NCBI GenBank assembly: GCA_900551885.1
Contig: URXS01000018.1
Location: 1-25,970, forward strand
Origin: an uncultured Oscillibacter sp.
GTDB lineage: Bacteria; Bacillota; Clostridia; Oscillospirales; Oscillospiraceae
Direction of reading: 5' to 3'
Length of the DNA stretch: 25,970 nt
Both the position numbers and the translations under genes were made by a program. The notes below the pieces were generated by a model, which saw only the letters and a list, made by a program, of their open reading frames with translations, made no database searches and was not told the DNA's origin. Below, in pieces: positions 1 to 7,344 of this stretch (position 1 is the stretch's first letter; each line of letters starts with the position of its first letter).

Positions 1-866
1 CCGCCGGTAGGCGGGCGTCTGGGCGGTCTGGGTGGACGAGGCGGACGAGGCGGCCTGGGCCGCCGTGGCCGCCCCCAGAAGATGGGGTAGTACAGAACCG
101 TGGGCCGCCCCATGCCCGGCATCAAATACCGCCGCCGGTAGCGGCTGTACCGAACGCCGTCCAGAATCACCCACACCACAAACAAAACCAGCACGACGGC
201 CAGCAGGTTCCCGATCACCGCCCCGGCGGTAGGGGCAAAGTAGCCGGTGCTCTCGGTATGGTAGGTGCCGCTGGTGTAGGTCTCCGGCACGGCGGGGATG
301 TAGCCCTCCCGGATATCCACACCGTAGAAATCGGCAAACCAACCGATAAAGGCGTCGAAGGTGGCCAGGACGCCGGCATCGTAGTCCCCGGCGGCGAAGT
401 CGCTCTCCAGGTAATAGGACTGCATGGAAGTAAAATCATCCACGTAATTGTCCAGGCCGTCGCCCACCACCACGCAGTAGTCACCCTGGAGGCCGCTTTG
501 GGAGATGTTGTCCAGGGCCAGTACCATCACCACACCGTTGTTCCGCTCGGCGGAACCCACGCCGTAGGTGTTGCCCAGGTCCAGGGCGTAGTCCAGAATA
601 TCCTGCCCGTCGGTGGTGTCCACCGTCACGGTCAGGATCTGGGCGCCGGTCTGGGCGAACAGAGAGGCATTCATGGCGTCCATGTGCTCCATGGTCTTGT
701 CAGTCAGCACACCCGCGTGGTCATAGGTGTACGTATAGGTGCCCACGATGGCCGTGGACGCCTGCCCGGAGCTGTCCGGCTTCCGCGCCTGGCCCAGGGC
801 CACGCCCACTACAATGGCCAGCACCATAATGACAGCCGCCACGCCTCGTTTCTGGAAAAATTTCAT
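1..866 (-). CDS. TPM-domain membrane protein (partial, C-terminus off window)
   Basis: Read from an ATG at 866 with GGAG eleven bases upstream; the frame runs off the left edge, leaving about 288 residues. An N-terminal hydrophobic anchor (about 8-25) is followed by a TPM domain (PF04536; about 45-190), recognisable from VLTDKTMEHMDAMNASL, the central NNGVVMVLALDN strand and the YVDDF stretch. A second membrane segment lies near 213-233. The domain therefore probably sits outside the membrane between two anchors. TPM proteins are linked to membrane-protein quality control in plastids and bacteria, and some show phosphatase activity; the substrate here is unknown. After the second anchor comes a basic tail that turns into Pro-Arg repeats (RPPRPPRPPRP, about 270-285). 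It is downstream of telA on the same strand, separated by a duplicated telA tail. Confidence 0.85.
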   Translation of the reverse strand, partial: MKFFQKRGVAAVIMVLAIVVGVALGQARKPDSSGQASTAIVGTYTYTYDHAGVLTDKTMEHMDAMNASLFAQTGAQILTVTVDTTDGQDILDYALDLGNTYGVGSAERNNGVVMVLALDNISQSGLQGDYCVVVGDGLDNYVDDFTSMQSYYLESDFAAGDYDAGVLATFDAFIGWFADFYGVDIREGYIPAVPETYTSGTYHTESTGYFAPTAGAVIGNLLAVVLVLFVVWVILDGVRYSRYRRRYLMPGMGRPTVLYYPIFWGRPRRPRPPRPPRPPRPPRRPPTG

Positions 867-921
867 AGCACTCTCGTCTCCATATCCCACCAGGGTCTCT
901 GCCCCCGGTGCGCCGGGGCAC

Positions 922-972
922 TCAGCCCCGCAACTCCATCAGCTTCTGCTTCAGTTCGCCCTCGATGCGGCC
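922..972 (-). repeat. Duplicated 3' end of telA (downstream copy)
   Basis: This 51-bp stretch matches the end of telA (1120-1170) at 50 of 51 positions. It encodes the same last 16 residues, GRIEGELKQKLMELRG, plus the TGA stop; the only difference is a synonymous GAG/GAA change. It has no start codon and no gene body, so it is a tail copy and not a gene. The copies are direct repeats 198 bp apart. Confidence 0.93.
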
Positions 973-1119
973 CTCGGCGTCACGTGCTCCGTATCCCTCG
1001 TGCCCGCCTTGCGGTGAGCAATTCACTCACTCCGCCGCTCCGCCTCTCCCCACCGGACCCGCTGCGCTGGGCTCCGGCGGGGACCCCGGAGCTGGCCCCT
1101 CCGGGCACTCCGGACTTTC
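973..1119. other. Hairpin-rich spacer between telA tail copies
   Basis: These 147 bp hold no convincing ORF. On the minus strand they contain several inverted repeats: CCGGAG/CTCCGG around a 7-base loop, a 10-bp stem CCCCGCCGGA/TCCGGTGGGG with one G-U pair, and GTGAG/CTCAC around TGAATTG. No U-tract marks a simple terminator. The sequence lies exactly between the telA stop and the second copy of the telA tail, so it looks like inserted DNA. Confidence 0.6.
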
Positions 1120-1170
1120 TCAGCCCCGCAACTCCATCAGCTTCTGCTTCAGCTCGCCCTCGATGCGGCC
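1120..1170 (-). repeat. 3' end of telA, upstream copy of the direct repeat
   Basis: Final 16 codons and stop of telA, repeated at 922-972 with one mismatch in 51 bp. Confidence 0.93.
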
Positions 1171-2310
1171 CAGCTCCGCCTCGGCGGCCTTCCGCTTGGC
1201 GGCGCCTTCCTTTTGGATATTCAGCACCTCGTCCAGCGTGGAGATCAACTGCTGGTTGGTGTGCTGGAGAGTCTCGATGTCCACCACGCTGCGCTCCGCC
1301 TCTTTGGCAGTCTCCACTGTACCCATCTTCAGCATGTCGGCGTTCTTTTTCAGCAGCTCGTTGGTCATCTCCGTCACGGCGCTCTGGGCCGCCGTGGCCT
1401 GACGGCTGTGCTCCAGACCCAGGGCCAGTACCATCTGGCTCTTCCACAGAGGAATGGTATTGACCAGAGAGGACTGGATCTTCTCCACCATCAGCGTATC
1501 GTTGTTCTGGATCAGGCGGGTCTGGGGGCCCATCTGAACGGAGATGATCCGGGTCAGCTCCAGATCGTGGAGCTTCTTCTCAAACCGCTCGCACATCTGG
1601 GCCAGGTCGTTGTACGCCTGGGCATCCTCCTGGGCACCGGTCTGCTCCGCCTTGGCCTTCAATGCCGGCAGGTCCTGGGAGCGGACCTGCTCCAGCTTCT
1701 TCTTGCCGGCCAGGATGTACATGGTCAGCTCCTTGTAATATTTCAGGTTCAGCTCGTACATCTGGTCCAGCATGGCCACGTCCTTGAGCAGCGTCACCTG
1801 GTGCTGTTCCAGCTCCCGGGCGATCTTGTCCACATTGCTCTCCACCTTGGCGTACTGGGCCTTCATGGCCTCCAGCTTGCTGCCGGTCTTCTTGAACAGG
1901 CCAAAAAGGCCCTTCTTCTCCTCTTCCTCGCCGAAGCCCTTCAGCTCCACTACCAGCTCGCTCAGGGACTTGCCCACCTCGCCCAGATCCTTGGTGCGGA
2001 CGGAATTCAGGGCATTTTCCGAGAAACCCGCCACGTTCTTCTGGGCAGCGGCACCATATTGTAAGATCATATTGGAATCAGTGATGTCAATCTTCTTGGC
2101 GAAGTCCTCCACCGCCTTCTTTTCCGCGTCGCTGAGCAGGCTGTCGTCCAGCTTCACCGGCTCCGCCGCGGGCTTTTCGGGCTCCGCCGCAGGAGCAGCG
2201 GGAGTCGCGGGGGCGCTGGGGTCCAGAGTCAGCTCCGGCACCGCCTCCGCGGCGGCAGTCTGGGTGGGCTCCAATGTCAGTTCCGGCATCAGGTTCTTGT
2301 CGTCAGTCAT
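1120..2310 (-). CDS. telA: TelA-family toxic anion resistance protein
   Basis: A 396-residue protein of the TelA family (PF05816), a cytoplasmic helical protein associated with tellurite and other toxic-anion or cell-envelope stress tolerance. The acidic Ala/Pro-rich N-terminus (about 1-65) precedes a long helical core with typical TelA features: the GLFGLFKK stretch, the QMYELNLKYYKELTMYILAG segment and the VQMGPQTRLIQNNDTLMVEKI block. Two in-frame ATGs exist (2316 and 2310). GGAGG is 8 bases before the second and only 2 before the first, so 2310 is preferred. It lies 59 bp downstream of xpaC and is probably co-transcribed with it, the usual TelA/XpaC pairing. Its last 51 bp are duplicated downstream (922-972). 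Family assignment is firm; the actual stress handled is not shown. Confidence 0.95.
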   Translation of the reverse strand: MTDDKNLMPELTLEPTQTAAAEAVPELTLDPSAPATPAAPAAEPEKPAAEPVKLDDSLLSDAEKKAVEDFAKKIDITDSNMILQYGAAAQKNVAGFSENALNSVRTKDLGEVGKSLSELVVELKGFGEEEEKKGLFGLFKKTGSKLEAMKAQYAKVESNVDKIARELEQHQVTLLKDVAMLDQMYELNLKYYKELTMYILAGKKKLEQVRSQDLPALKAKAEQTGAQEDAQAYNDLAQMCERFEKKLHDLELTRIISVQMGPQTRLIQNNDTLMVEKIQSSLVNTIPLWKSQMVLALGLEHSRQATAAQSAVTEMTNELLKKNADMLKMGTVETAKEAERSVVDIETLQHTNQQLISTLDEVLNIQKEGAAKRKAAEAELGRIEGELKQKLMELRG

Positions 2311-2369
2311 GGTCATATCCTCCGTTCATTCAGGCGGTCCATCATTTTTGCAGGTTTCCGTCCCGGTTC

Positions 2370-3071
2370 TCACAGCTCCAGCTTGATGTCCGGGTCCTCC
2401 TTCGGGCTGCTCTCAGCCTTCAGTGGCTGCTCCGTCAGGCCCTCCCGGGCCATCATGTTCTCCAGGACGGTGATGTCGGTGGAGATATCCAGGGCCTCGG
2501 CGCCGTACAGGCTGTCCAACTGCTTTTCAAAGGCGGAGACGATGGTGCGCATCATGCCCTCCACCTTGGCCAGGGTGGTGTCGATGTTCTCCCCGGACAC
2601 ACCGGTGCCGCTCATACGGTCGTAGGCGTTGAGCAGTTTCAGTGTGGTGGGCAGGTAATAGTCCATGAATTTCCGGATCTGGGGCAGCTTCTTGGGATCC
2701 CGCTTCACCTCATCAAAAATCTTCTGGGACACCTGCTCCAGCCGGACGATGTCGGCGGAAATGCCGGGGTCGGCGATGTTGTCGTCCAGGCGCTTCATCT
2801 CCGCGATGGCCAGGCGCCCATCCTTGAGCATCTTGTCCAGCTCCGGGTTGCCGGTGGAGGGGTCCGCCTGCTTTTGGGGCTCCGTTTTTTGCTCTGTCTG
2901 CCCGGTAGCTCCGCTCCGACACAGGGCGCTGGCAATTCCAAACACCGCAACGGATACCACCGCCACCAAAGCATAGTGCAGCGGCTCGTACAGCGGCACC
3001 AGAAGGCCGCAGGCCAGCCACAGCACTGCCACCGCATAGAAGGGCGCCACGGGCTTTCGCTTGGTCTCCAT
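2370..3071 (-). CDS. xpaC: XpaC-family membrane protein (5-bromo-4-chloroindolyl phosphate hydrolysis family)
   Basis: A 233-residue protein starting METKRKPVAP at 3071, with AAAGGAGG seven bases upstream. Two hydrophobic segments (about 9-28 and 31-51) anchor it. A charged cytoplasmic linker and a helical C-terminal domain follow, containing the family-typical stretches NPELDKMLKDGR, FMDYYLPTTLKLLNAYDRM and DTDI-like DISTDITVLENMMAREG. This matches PF10112 (XpaC); despite the family name, the catalytic role is not established. A longer reading from 3344 is open but lacks a ribosome binding site and crosses the promoter, so it is rejected. It is the first gene of the xpaC-telA unit. Confidence 0.9.
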   Translation of the reverse strand: METKRKPVAPFYAVAVLWLACGLLVPLYEPLHYALVAVVSVAVFGIASALCRSGATGQTEQKTEPQKQADPSTGNPELDKMLKDGRLAIAEMKRLDDNIADPGISADIVRLEQVSQKIFDEVKRDPKKLPQIRKFMDYYLPTTLKLLNAYDRMSGTGVSGENIDTTLAKVEGMMRTIVSAFEKQLDSLYGAEALDISTDITVLENMMAREGLTEQPLKAESSPKEDPDIKLEL

Positions 3072-3111
3072 ATGAGGACCTCCTTTGTCCAAACAGCTCG
3101 TTAATGATGGT

Positions 3112-3140
3112 ATTATACCCCGGGAAGGGAGAACGGTCAA
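3112..3140 (-). promoter_or_regulatory. Sigma-A promoter of xpaC-telA
   Basis: On the minus strand TTGACC (3140-3135) is followed after exactly 17 bases by a perfect TATAAT (3117-3112), about 40 bp before the xpaC start. Confidence 0.85.
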
Positions 3141-3159
3141 CGAAAATCCCCGTGAAAGG

Positions 3160-3191
3160 CAGCGGCGGAGACCAGATGGTCCCCGCCGCTG
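3160..3191 (-). terminator. Likely terminator after the DUF6512 gene
   Basis: A nested hairpin with outer arms CAGCGGCGG/CCGCCGCTG and inner arms GACCA/TGGTC, 15 bp below the DUF6512 stop. The following minus-strand bases (CCTTTCAC) give only a weak U-tract. It separates this gene from the xpaC promoter. Confidence 0.6.
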
Positions 3192-3205
3192 GGTTAATTG
3201 GATTG

Positions 3206-3739
3206 TTAGGGCACGCCATAGCCGCCGGTCACCGGGTCCTGCCACAGGGCCAGGCCCGGCGGATGGAAGGTGAAGTACACGAATAAAAACGCCAGTCCCC
3301 ACAGTACCAGCAGCCCCAGCACCTGCTGCCAGCCGCTGTTCCACCGGCCCCGCCGCAGCAACCGCCAGTCCAGCAGAAAGGCCGCCAGGGCCGCCACAAA
3401 GAAGATGGCGATGTCCGCCCAGGTGATGTCCCGGCCCAGGACGCCCGTATAGGTGTAAAACAGCACCGGAATCAAAATCAATCCCGTCAGGGTGCTGACC
3501 CCCCGGACCGCCAGAAAATTGGGATACTGCCTGCCCAGCACAACCACCTGGATCACAGAAAACACAAACATGGGAAAAAACAGCAGCTTCATATGCTCCC
3601 AGGTGGACTCGTTGACGGCGGAAAAGGCCGCCGCCAGGGTACTACTGCCGCTCCACTGGTAGACAAAGTGCAGCAGCGACCCCACCGCCGCCGTGAACAG
3701 GAACCCCGCCAGTTCCCAGAAAAAGAGTTGCTTGCGCAT
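3206..3739 (-). CDS. DUF6512 family membrane protein
   Basis: A 177-residue, strongly hydrophobic protein starting MRKQLFFWELAGF at 3739, with AAGGAGG five bases before the ATG. About five membrane segments can be drawn (near 8-25, 50-68, 80-98, 106-123 and 137-156). The start, the NESTWEHMKLLFFPM stretch in the first third and the QDPVTGGYG end match what I recall of the DUF6512 family in Clostridia. That is recognition from memory, not a search. Function is unknown. It lies downstream of a strong hairpin (3762-3793), so it probably has its own promoter, which I could not place with confidence. Confidence 0.75.
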   Translation of the reverse strand: MRKQLFFWELAGFLFTAAVGSLLHFVYQWSGSSTLAAAFSAVNESTWEHMKLLFFPMFVFSVIQVVVLGRQYPNFLAVRGVSTLTGLILIPVLFYTYTGVLGRDITWADIAIFFVAALAAFLLDWRLLRRGRWNSGWQQVLGLLVLWGLAFLFVYFTFHPPGLALWQDPVTGGYGVP

Positions 3740-3761
3740 GGCGCCCTCCTTATAAATTCCG

Positions 3762-3793
3762 AAAAAAGGACCGCGGCAAAAAAGCCGCGGTCC
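3762..3793 (-). terminator. Rho-independent terminator after azlD
   Basis: A perfect 10-bp stem GGACCGCGGC/GCCGCGGTCC with a six-base loop, followed on the minus strand by six T's. It lies about 105 bp below the azlD stop and upstream of the DUF6512 gene. Confidence 0.85.
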
Positions 3794-3899
3794 CAGTTTA
3801 TGCGGAATCTGGAAGGTTTATACATTCAGTCGTCAGCCCAGTCCCAAAGACGCCGCCAGGCTCTCTGAAAATGCGGCAAAGCCCGCGCCGGTCCGAGTC

Positions 3900-4235
3900 T
3901 TACACGAACACCATCTGCACCAGCACCATGTACACCGCCGTGCCACCGGCGATGGACAGCAGCACATTGCCCCTCCACCAGTGGAGGGCCGTCACCACGG
4001 CAATGGCGATCAGCTCCGGCGCCCCGTGGGGGGTGGAGAGCCAGGTGACGCCTTTCAGGCAGTAAATGACCAGCAGTCCCATCATGGCCGGGGGCAGCAC
4101 CTTCCCCAGGTACGTCACCACCGGGGGCGGAGCCTTTTTCTCCGGGAACAGCCAGAAGGGCAGCCAACGGGTCAGTTGCGTTCCGGCAGCCACTGCCAGG
4201 ATCATGCCCAGGGTCTGGGCGGGTGTCAGGGTCAT
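3900..4235 (-). CDS. azlD: AzlD-type branched-chain amino acid transporter subunit
   Basis: A 111-residue membrane protein (PF05437), the small partner of AzlC in a two-component exporter of branched-chain amino acids. It has about four hydrophobic segments (near 8-20, 47-62, 72-86 and 90-110). The typical RWLPFWLFPEKK stretch lies at 23-34, followed by the LGKVLPPAMMGLLVIYCLKG block at 43-62. The ATG at 4235 overlaps the azlC stop by four bases (ATGA), so translation is coupled. The frame stays open further upstream but only over azlC, so the extension is rejected. Confidence 0.93.
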   Translation of the reverse strand: MTLTPAQTLGMILAVAAGTQLTRWLPFWLFPEKKAPPPVVTYLGKVLPPAMMGLLVIYCLKGVTWLSTPHGAPELIAIAVVTALHWWRGNVLLSIAGGTAVYMVLVQMVFV

Positions 4236-4957
4236 GGAGCCACCTCCTCTCCGCCGTCTCGCCGGTCCAACTTGGGACGCAGGACCAGCAGCAAGAACAG
4301 AATCAAGGCCATGGCGGGAATCACCAGGTTGTCCGCACCGAATACCGCCAGAGCCCCGGCGGCGCAGGCCATGCCCAGCACCCCGGCGGGGCGGTTGGCC
4401 CTCTTTTTCCACTGCTCCAGGAACAGCACCACGAACAGCGCCGTCAGGGCAAAATCCAGCCCGGTGGTGTCGAAGGTGATCAGGTTTCCCACCAGGCCGC
4501 CCAAGGCCGAGCCTGCAATCCAATAGAAGTAGTCCAGCAGGGAAATCCAGAAGTAAAAGTCCCGGCGCTCCACACCCTCCGGCGGCTCCAGGGTAGACAC
4601 CAGGGAGAAGGTCTCGTCGCACAGCACGTAGATCAGAAAGGGCCGCACCTTTCCCAGCCCACGGTACTTGCCCAGCAGGCTCAGACCGTAGAAAATGTGG
4701 CGGGCGTTGACCATCACCGACAGCAAGAAGGCCTGGAGGGGGTCAAAGGCTGTGGTCAGCAGCGTGATGGCCACGAACTGCATGCTGCCGCCGAAGGCGA
4801 TGGCACTCATGAGGACGGACCACAGCGGCCCATACCCCTTGGTCTGCATCAGCACACCATAGGCCACGCCCAGGCACAAAAAGCCCGTCATCACCGGAAT
4901 GGTGGCCGGGAAGGCCGCTCGCAAAGCCGCCCGGCGGGATGAGGCCGTCTGCTCCAT
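4232..4957 (-). CDS. azlC: AzlC-type branched-chain amino acid permease
   Basis: A 241-residue polytopic membrane protein (PF03591), the large subunit of the AzlCD exporter. Features include a hydrophobic segment with FLCLGVAYGVLM near residue 26, the SAIAFGGSMQFVAI block near 51-64, the conserved NARHIFYGLSL motif at 84-94, and CDETFSL shortly after. The start at 4957 has GGAGG about eight bases upstream. AzlCD systems lower toxic levels of branched-chain amino acids or analogues. brnQ, an importer of the same substrates, lies 6.6 kb away in another unit. A terminator-like hairpin at 5003-5033 separates it from the upstream acetyltransferase gene, leaving little room for a promoter, so read-through may feed it. 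Confidence 0.95.
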   Translation of the reverse strand: MEQTASSRRAALRAAFPATIPVMTGFLCLGVAYGVLMQTKGYGPLWSVLMSAIAFGGSMQFVAITLLTTAFDPLQAFLLSVMVNARHIFYGLSLLGKYRGLGKVRPFLIYVLCDETFSLVSTLEPPEGVERRDFYFWISLLDYFYWIAGSALGGLVGNLITFDTTGLDFALTALFVVLFLEQWKKRANRPAGVLGMACAAGALAVFGADNLVIPAMALILFLLLVLRPKLDRRDGGEEVAP

Positions 4958-5002
4958 ATCTGCTCCCTCCCTGTTTGGATTTGCCCCTCCACGGGGACTG
5001 AG

Positions 5003-5033
5003 GAAAAGCGGCGGGGCCGGCAGGCCCCCGCCG
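5003..5033 (-). terminator. Terminator-like hairpin between GNAT gene and azlC
   Basis: Stem GGCGGGG/CCCCGCC around an 11-base loop, followed on the minus strand by CGCTTTTCC. It lies 19 bp past the acetyltransferase stop. Confidence 0.7.
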
Positions 5034-5052
5034 TACTGGCGTTTTGTGTGCC

Positions 5053-5322
5053 TCAGTTCTTCAGCAGATCTGCCTCCTCCGGGTGGCGGTCAAACCAGGT
5101 CCGGGCGTAAGAACACACTGGTACAGCTTTGCCGCCCCGGGACCGGATCTGGTCCACGGCAGCGCGGACCAACTGGCCCGCTACCCCCTGGCCCCGCAGG
5201 GAATCGTCCACAAAAGTATGGTCAATGACCGCCACACCTTCCCGGTCCGGAAAGGTGATCTCGGCAATCAGTTTTCCGTCCTTTTCCGCGTAGATGCGGC
5301 CGGTCTCTTTCTGAAATTCCAT
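5053..5322 (-). CDS. Small GNAT-family N-acetyltransferase (YjdJ-like)
   Basis: An 89-residue protein of the short GNAT type (COG2388, YjdJ-like), probably transferring acetyl groups from acetyl-CoA to an unknown acceptor. It shows the acetyl-CoA-binding signature DDSLRGQGVAGQLV in the middle and the characteristic ending VCSYARTWFDRHPE, which occupies the position of the CPFVxxYIxxHPE tail in related proteins. Two ATGs are possible (5328 and 5322). GGAGG is eight bases from the second but only two from the first, so 5322 is chosen. It follows argS by 49 bp on the same strand and may be co-transcribed with it. Confidence 0.88.
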   Translation of the reverse strand: MEFQKETGRIYAEKDGKLIAEITFPDREGVAVIDHTFVDDSLRGQGVAGQLVRAAVDQIRSRGGKAVPVCSYARTWFDRHPEEADLLKN

Positions 5323-5371
5323 GGGCATGTCCTCCTGAATGGTTTTGGACAGTCTTTCCGGCGGCGGACGG

Positions 5372-7117
5372 TCACATTTTCTCCGGTGCGTCCACGCCGA
5401 TGAGCCGCAGGCCGTTCTTCAGTACGACCCGGGTGTCGTCCGCCAGCTTCAGCCGGGCAGAGAGCACCTCCGGCGCCTCGCCCTTGATCCGGCAGGCGGT
5501 GTAGAACCGGTGGAAGCAGCCGGCCAGCTCCTGGAGGTAACGGTTGATGTGGCTGGGGTCATAGTCCCGGGCCGCCAGCTTCACCTCTTCACAGAACTGG
5601 GCGATCTGCTTGATGAGGGCCTTCTCCGTGTCCCCGGAGAGGATGGTGATGTCCACATCCGCCTGAGCGGGGACGGAAGCACCCTCCGCCGCCAGGGCCC
5701 GCAGCAGAGAGCAGATGCGGGCGTGGGCGTACTCCACGTAGTAGATGGGGTTTTCACTGTCCTCCCGGACGGCCAGCCCCAGGTCAAATTCCATCTGGGT
5801 GTCCGGCTTGGCGTTGAAGTACCACCGAGCGGCGTCCACGCTGACCTCGTCCAGCAGATCGGACAGGCTGATGGCCTTGCCGGTCCGCTTGGACATGCGG
5901 ACCACCTCGCCATCCCGCAGGAGCTTCACCAACTGCATCAGTACGATGTCCAGCCGCTCGGACCCGTTCAGGCCCAGGGCATCCAGGGCCCCCTTCAGCC
6001 GGGCCACGTGGCCGTGGTGGTCGGCGCCCCAGACGTTGATGACCTTGTCGAAGCCCCGGACGGCGAACTTGTTGCGGTGGTAGGCGATATCGGCGGCAAA
6101 GTAGGTGTAGAATCCGTTGGCCCGGCGCAGCACGTCGTCCTTCAGGTCCAGCTTCTCAATGTCCGCCTCCTTCTTTCCGGCCTTGCGGTAGTGGTCCCGG
6201 AGGATGTCGGCGGTCTTCAGCCACAATGCGCCGTCCTTCTCATAGGTCCAGCCCTTCTCGGTCAGCAGCCCCACCGTCTCGGCCACGTAACCGCTCTCGT
6301 GGAGCGTGGACTCATAGAACCAGTTGTCGTAGTGGATCTTGTACCGCTCCAGGTCGCTCTTCATTTTGGGCAGGTTGACGCTCAGGCCGAACTGGGCCAG
6401 CTTTTCCTGACGCTCCGCGGCAGGGACGTTCAGCAGTTCCTCTCCGTGCTGGTCATAGTAGGCCTGGGCCAGGTCCCGGATATCACCGCCCTGGTAGCCG
6501 TCCTCCGGGAAGGGCACCGCGTCCTCGCCCTGGATGATCTGGAGATAGCGGGCCTCGATGGAATGGGCGAACTTGTCGATCTGGTGGCCGGCGTCATTGA
6601 CGTAAAACTCCCGGGTCACGTCGGCGCCGCAGGCGGTGAGAACGCTGGCCAGGGTGTCGCCCAGCACGCCGCCCCGGGCGTTGCCCATGTGCATGGGGCC
6701 GGTGGGGTTGGCGGAGACGAACTCCACCATGATCTTCTGCCCCTTGTGGGTGTCGCAGGTGCCGTAGCTGTCACCTTCGGACTCCACGGCGGACATGACG
6801 CCACCGTACCAGTCCTCGCCCAGGTGGAAATTCAGAAAACCGGGACCGGCGATCTCGGCGGAGGTGAAGTAGCTGCCGGTCAGGTCCATGTGGTCCAGCA
6901 GACCTTGGGCAATGGTCCGGGGCGGCTGGCGCAGGGCCCGGGCAGCAGCCATGGCAAAAGTAGTGGTGAAGTCGCCATTGGCGGTGTCCTTGGGAATCTC
7001 CACCGGAGCGGTGGGCACCGCCGCCTGGGGCAGCGTTCCGTCCGCCGCGGCGGCCTGATAAGCGGCCATAGCCAGAGCAGCGGCCTGATCCTTGGCGTTT
7101 TGAATCATGTTGATCAT
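5372..7117 (-). CDS. argS: Arginine--tRNA ligase
   Basis: A 581-residue class I aminoacyl-tRNA synthetase that charges tRNA-Arg. The N-terminal additional domain occupies about 1-110. The HIGH-type signature is PTGPMHMGNARGG (138-150), the FYVNDAGHQ motif lies at 171-179, ADHHGH at 365-370, and the KMSKS counterpart is RMSKR (407-411). The C-terminal anticodon-binding helical domain ends with RLKLADDTRVVLKNGLRLIGVDAPE. Between LWLKT and FYTYFAADIAYH (about 302-337) it seems to carry around 15 extra residues relative to common bacterial ArgS, judged from memory. The ATG at 7117 has AAGGAG within reach. A short hairpin GACAGC/GCTGTC (7138-7158) precedes the ribosome binding site; it is too small to be called a T-box. 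Confidence 0.97.
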   Translation of the reverse strand: MINMIQNAKDQAAALAMAAYQAAAADGTLPQAAVPTAPVEIPKDTANGDFTTTFAMAAARALRQPPRTIAQGLLDHMDLTGSYFTSAEIAGPGFLNFHLGEDWYGGVMSAVESEGDSYGTCDTHKGQKIMVEFVSANPTGPMHMGNARGGVLGDTLASVLTACGADVTREFYVNDAGHQIDKFAHSIEARYLQIIQGEDAVPFPEDGYQGGDIRDLAQAYYDQHGEELLNVPAAERQEKLAQFGLSVNLPKMKSDLERYKIHYDNWFYESTLHESGYVAETVGLLTEKGWTYEKDGALWLKTADILRDHYRKAGKKEADIEKLDLKDDVLRRANGFYTYFAADIAYHRNKFAVRGFDKVINVWGADHHGHVARLKGALDALGLNGSERLDIVLMQLVKLLRDGEVVRMSKRTGKAISLSDLLDEVSVDAARWYFNAKPDTQMEFDLGLAVREDSENPIYYVEYAHARICSLLRALAAEGASVPAQADVDITILSGDTEKALIKQIAQFCEEVKLAARDYDPSHINRYLQELAGCFHRFYTACRIKGEAPEVLSARLKLADDTRVVLKNGLRLIGVDAPEKM

Positions 7118-7162
7118 GGGTTTGTTCCTCTCCTTAAGACAGCAGGCATCCCGCTGTCAGTT

Positions 7163-7213
7163 CTTTCGTTTCACGCGAATTTTTAAGCAGTTCCGGCTTG
7201 TGACGGTGTGCTT
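7163..7213 (-). repeat. Diverged duplicate of the DUF1934 gene 3' end (downstream copy)
   Basis: 51 bp aligning with 7348-7398 at 43 positions. In frame it encodes HTVTSRNCLKIRVKRKN and a TGA, against HTVTGRNCFKIRVKRK in the intact gene. Most of the differences are synonymous, so the copy evolved as coding sequence before it was stranded here. There is no start codon or gene body. Confidence 0.88.
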
Positions 7214-7344
7214 CCCACGGGGCAAGCCCCGCGGGAACCCTTTTCATGAAAGTCCTCGGGCGAAATGAATTCGCCCTCCGGCAAGATTTTGGCTGTGCCA
7301 AAATGCTTGAACGCGCTGCCGCGCGGTCCGCCGGTACCCCTCTC
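7214..7344. other. Hairpin array between the two DUF1934 tail copies
   Basis: 131 bp without a credible ORF. Four hairpins follow each other: CCCACGGGGC/GCCCCGCGGG (one mismatch or G-U), GGGCGAA/TTCGCCC around a five-base loop, ATTTTGGC/GCCAAAAT around three bases, and CGCGC/GCGCG around four bases. The placement, between a gene stop and a second copy of that gene's tail, is the same as at 973-1119. Confidence 0.7.

Noticed and set aside
258..1463. 401-codon open frame on the plus strand
   Set aside because: It is a shadow of the TPM gene, the duplicated telA tail and the end of telA.
3900..4622. Extended 240-residue version of AzlD
   Set aside because: The extra N-terminus lies fully inside azlC in another frame; the ATGA-coupled start at 4235 gives the normal family length.
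7138..7158. Hairpin before argS as a possible T-box or attenuator
   Set aside because: Only a six-base-pair stem, with no T-box sequence, specifier loop or terminator found.
5339..7186. 615-codon open frame on the plus strand
   Set aside because: It is antisense to argS; its composition (His/Val/Gln/Gly-rich) is that of a shadow frame in GC-rich coding DNA.
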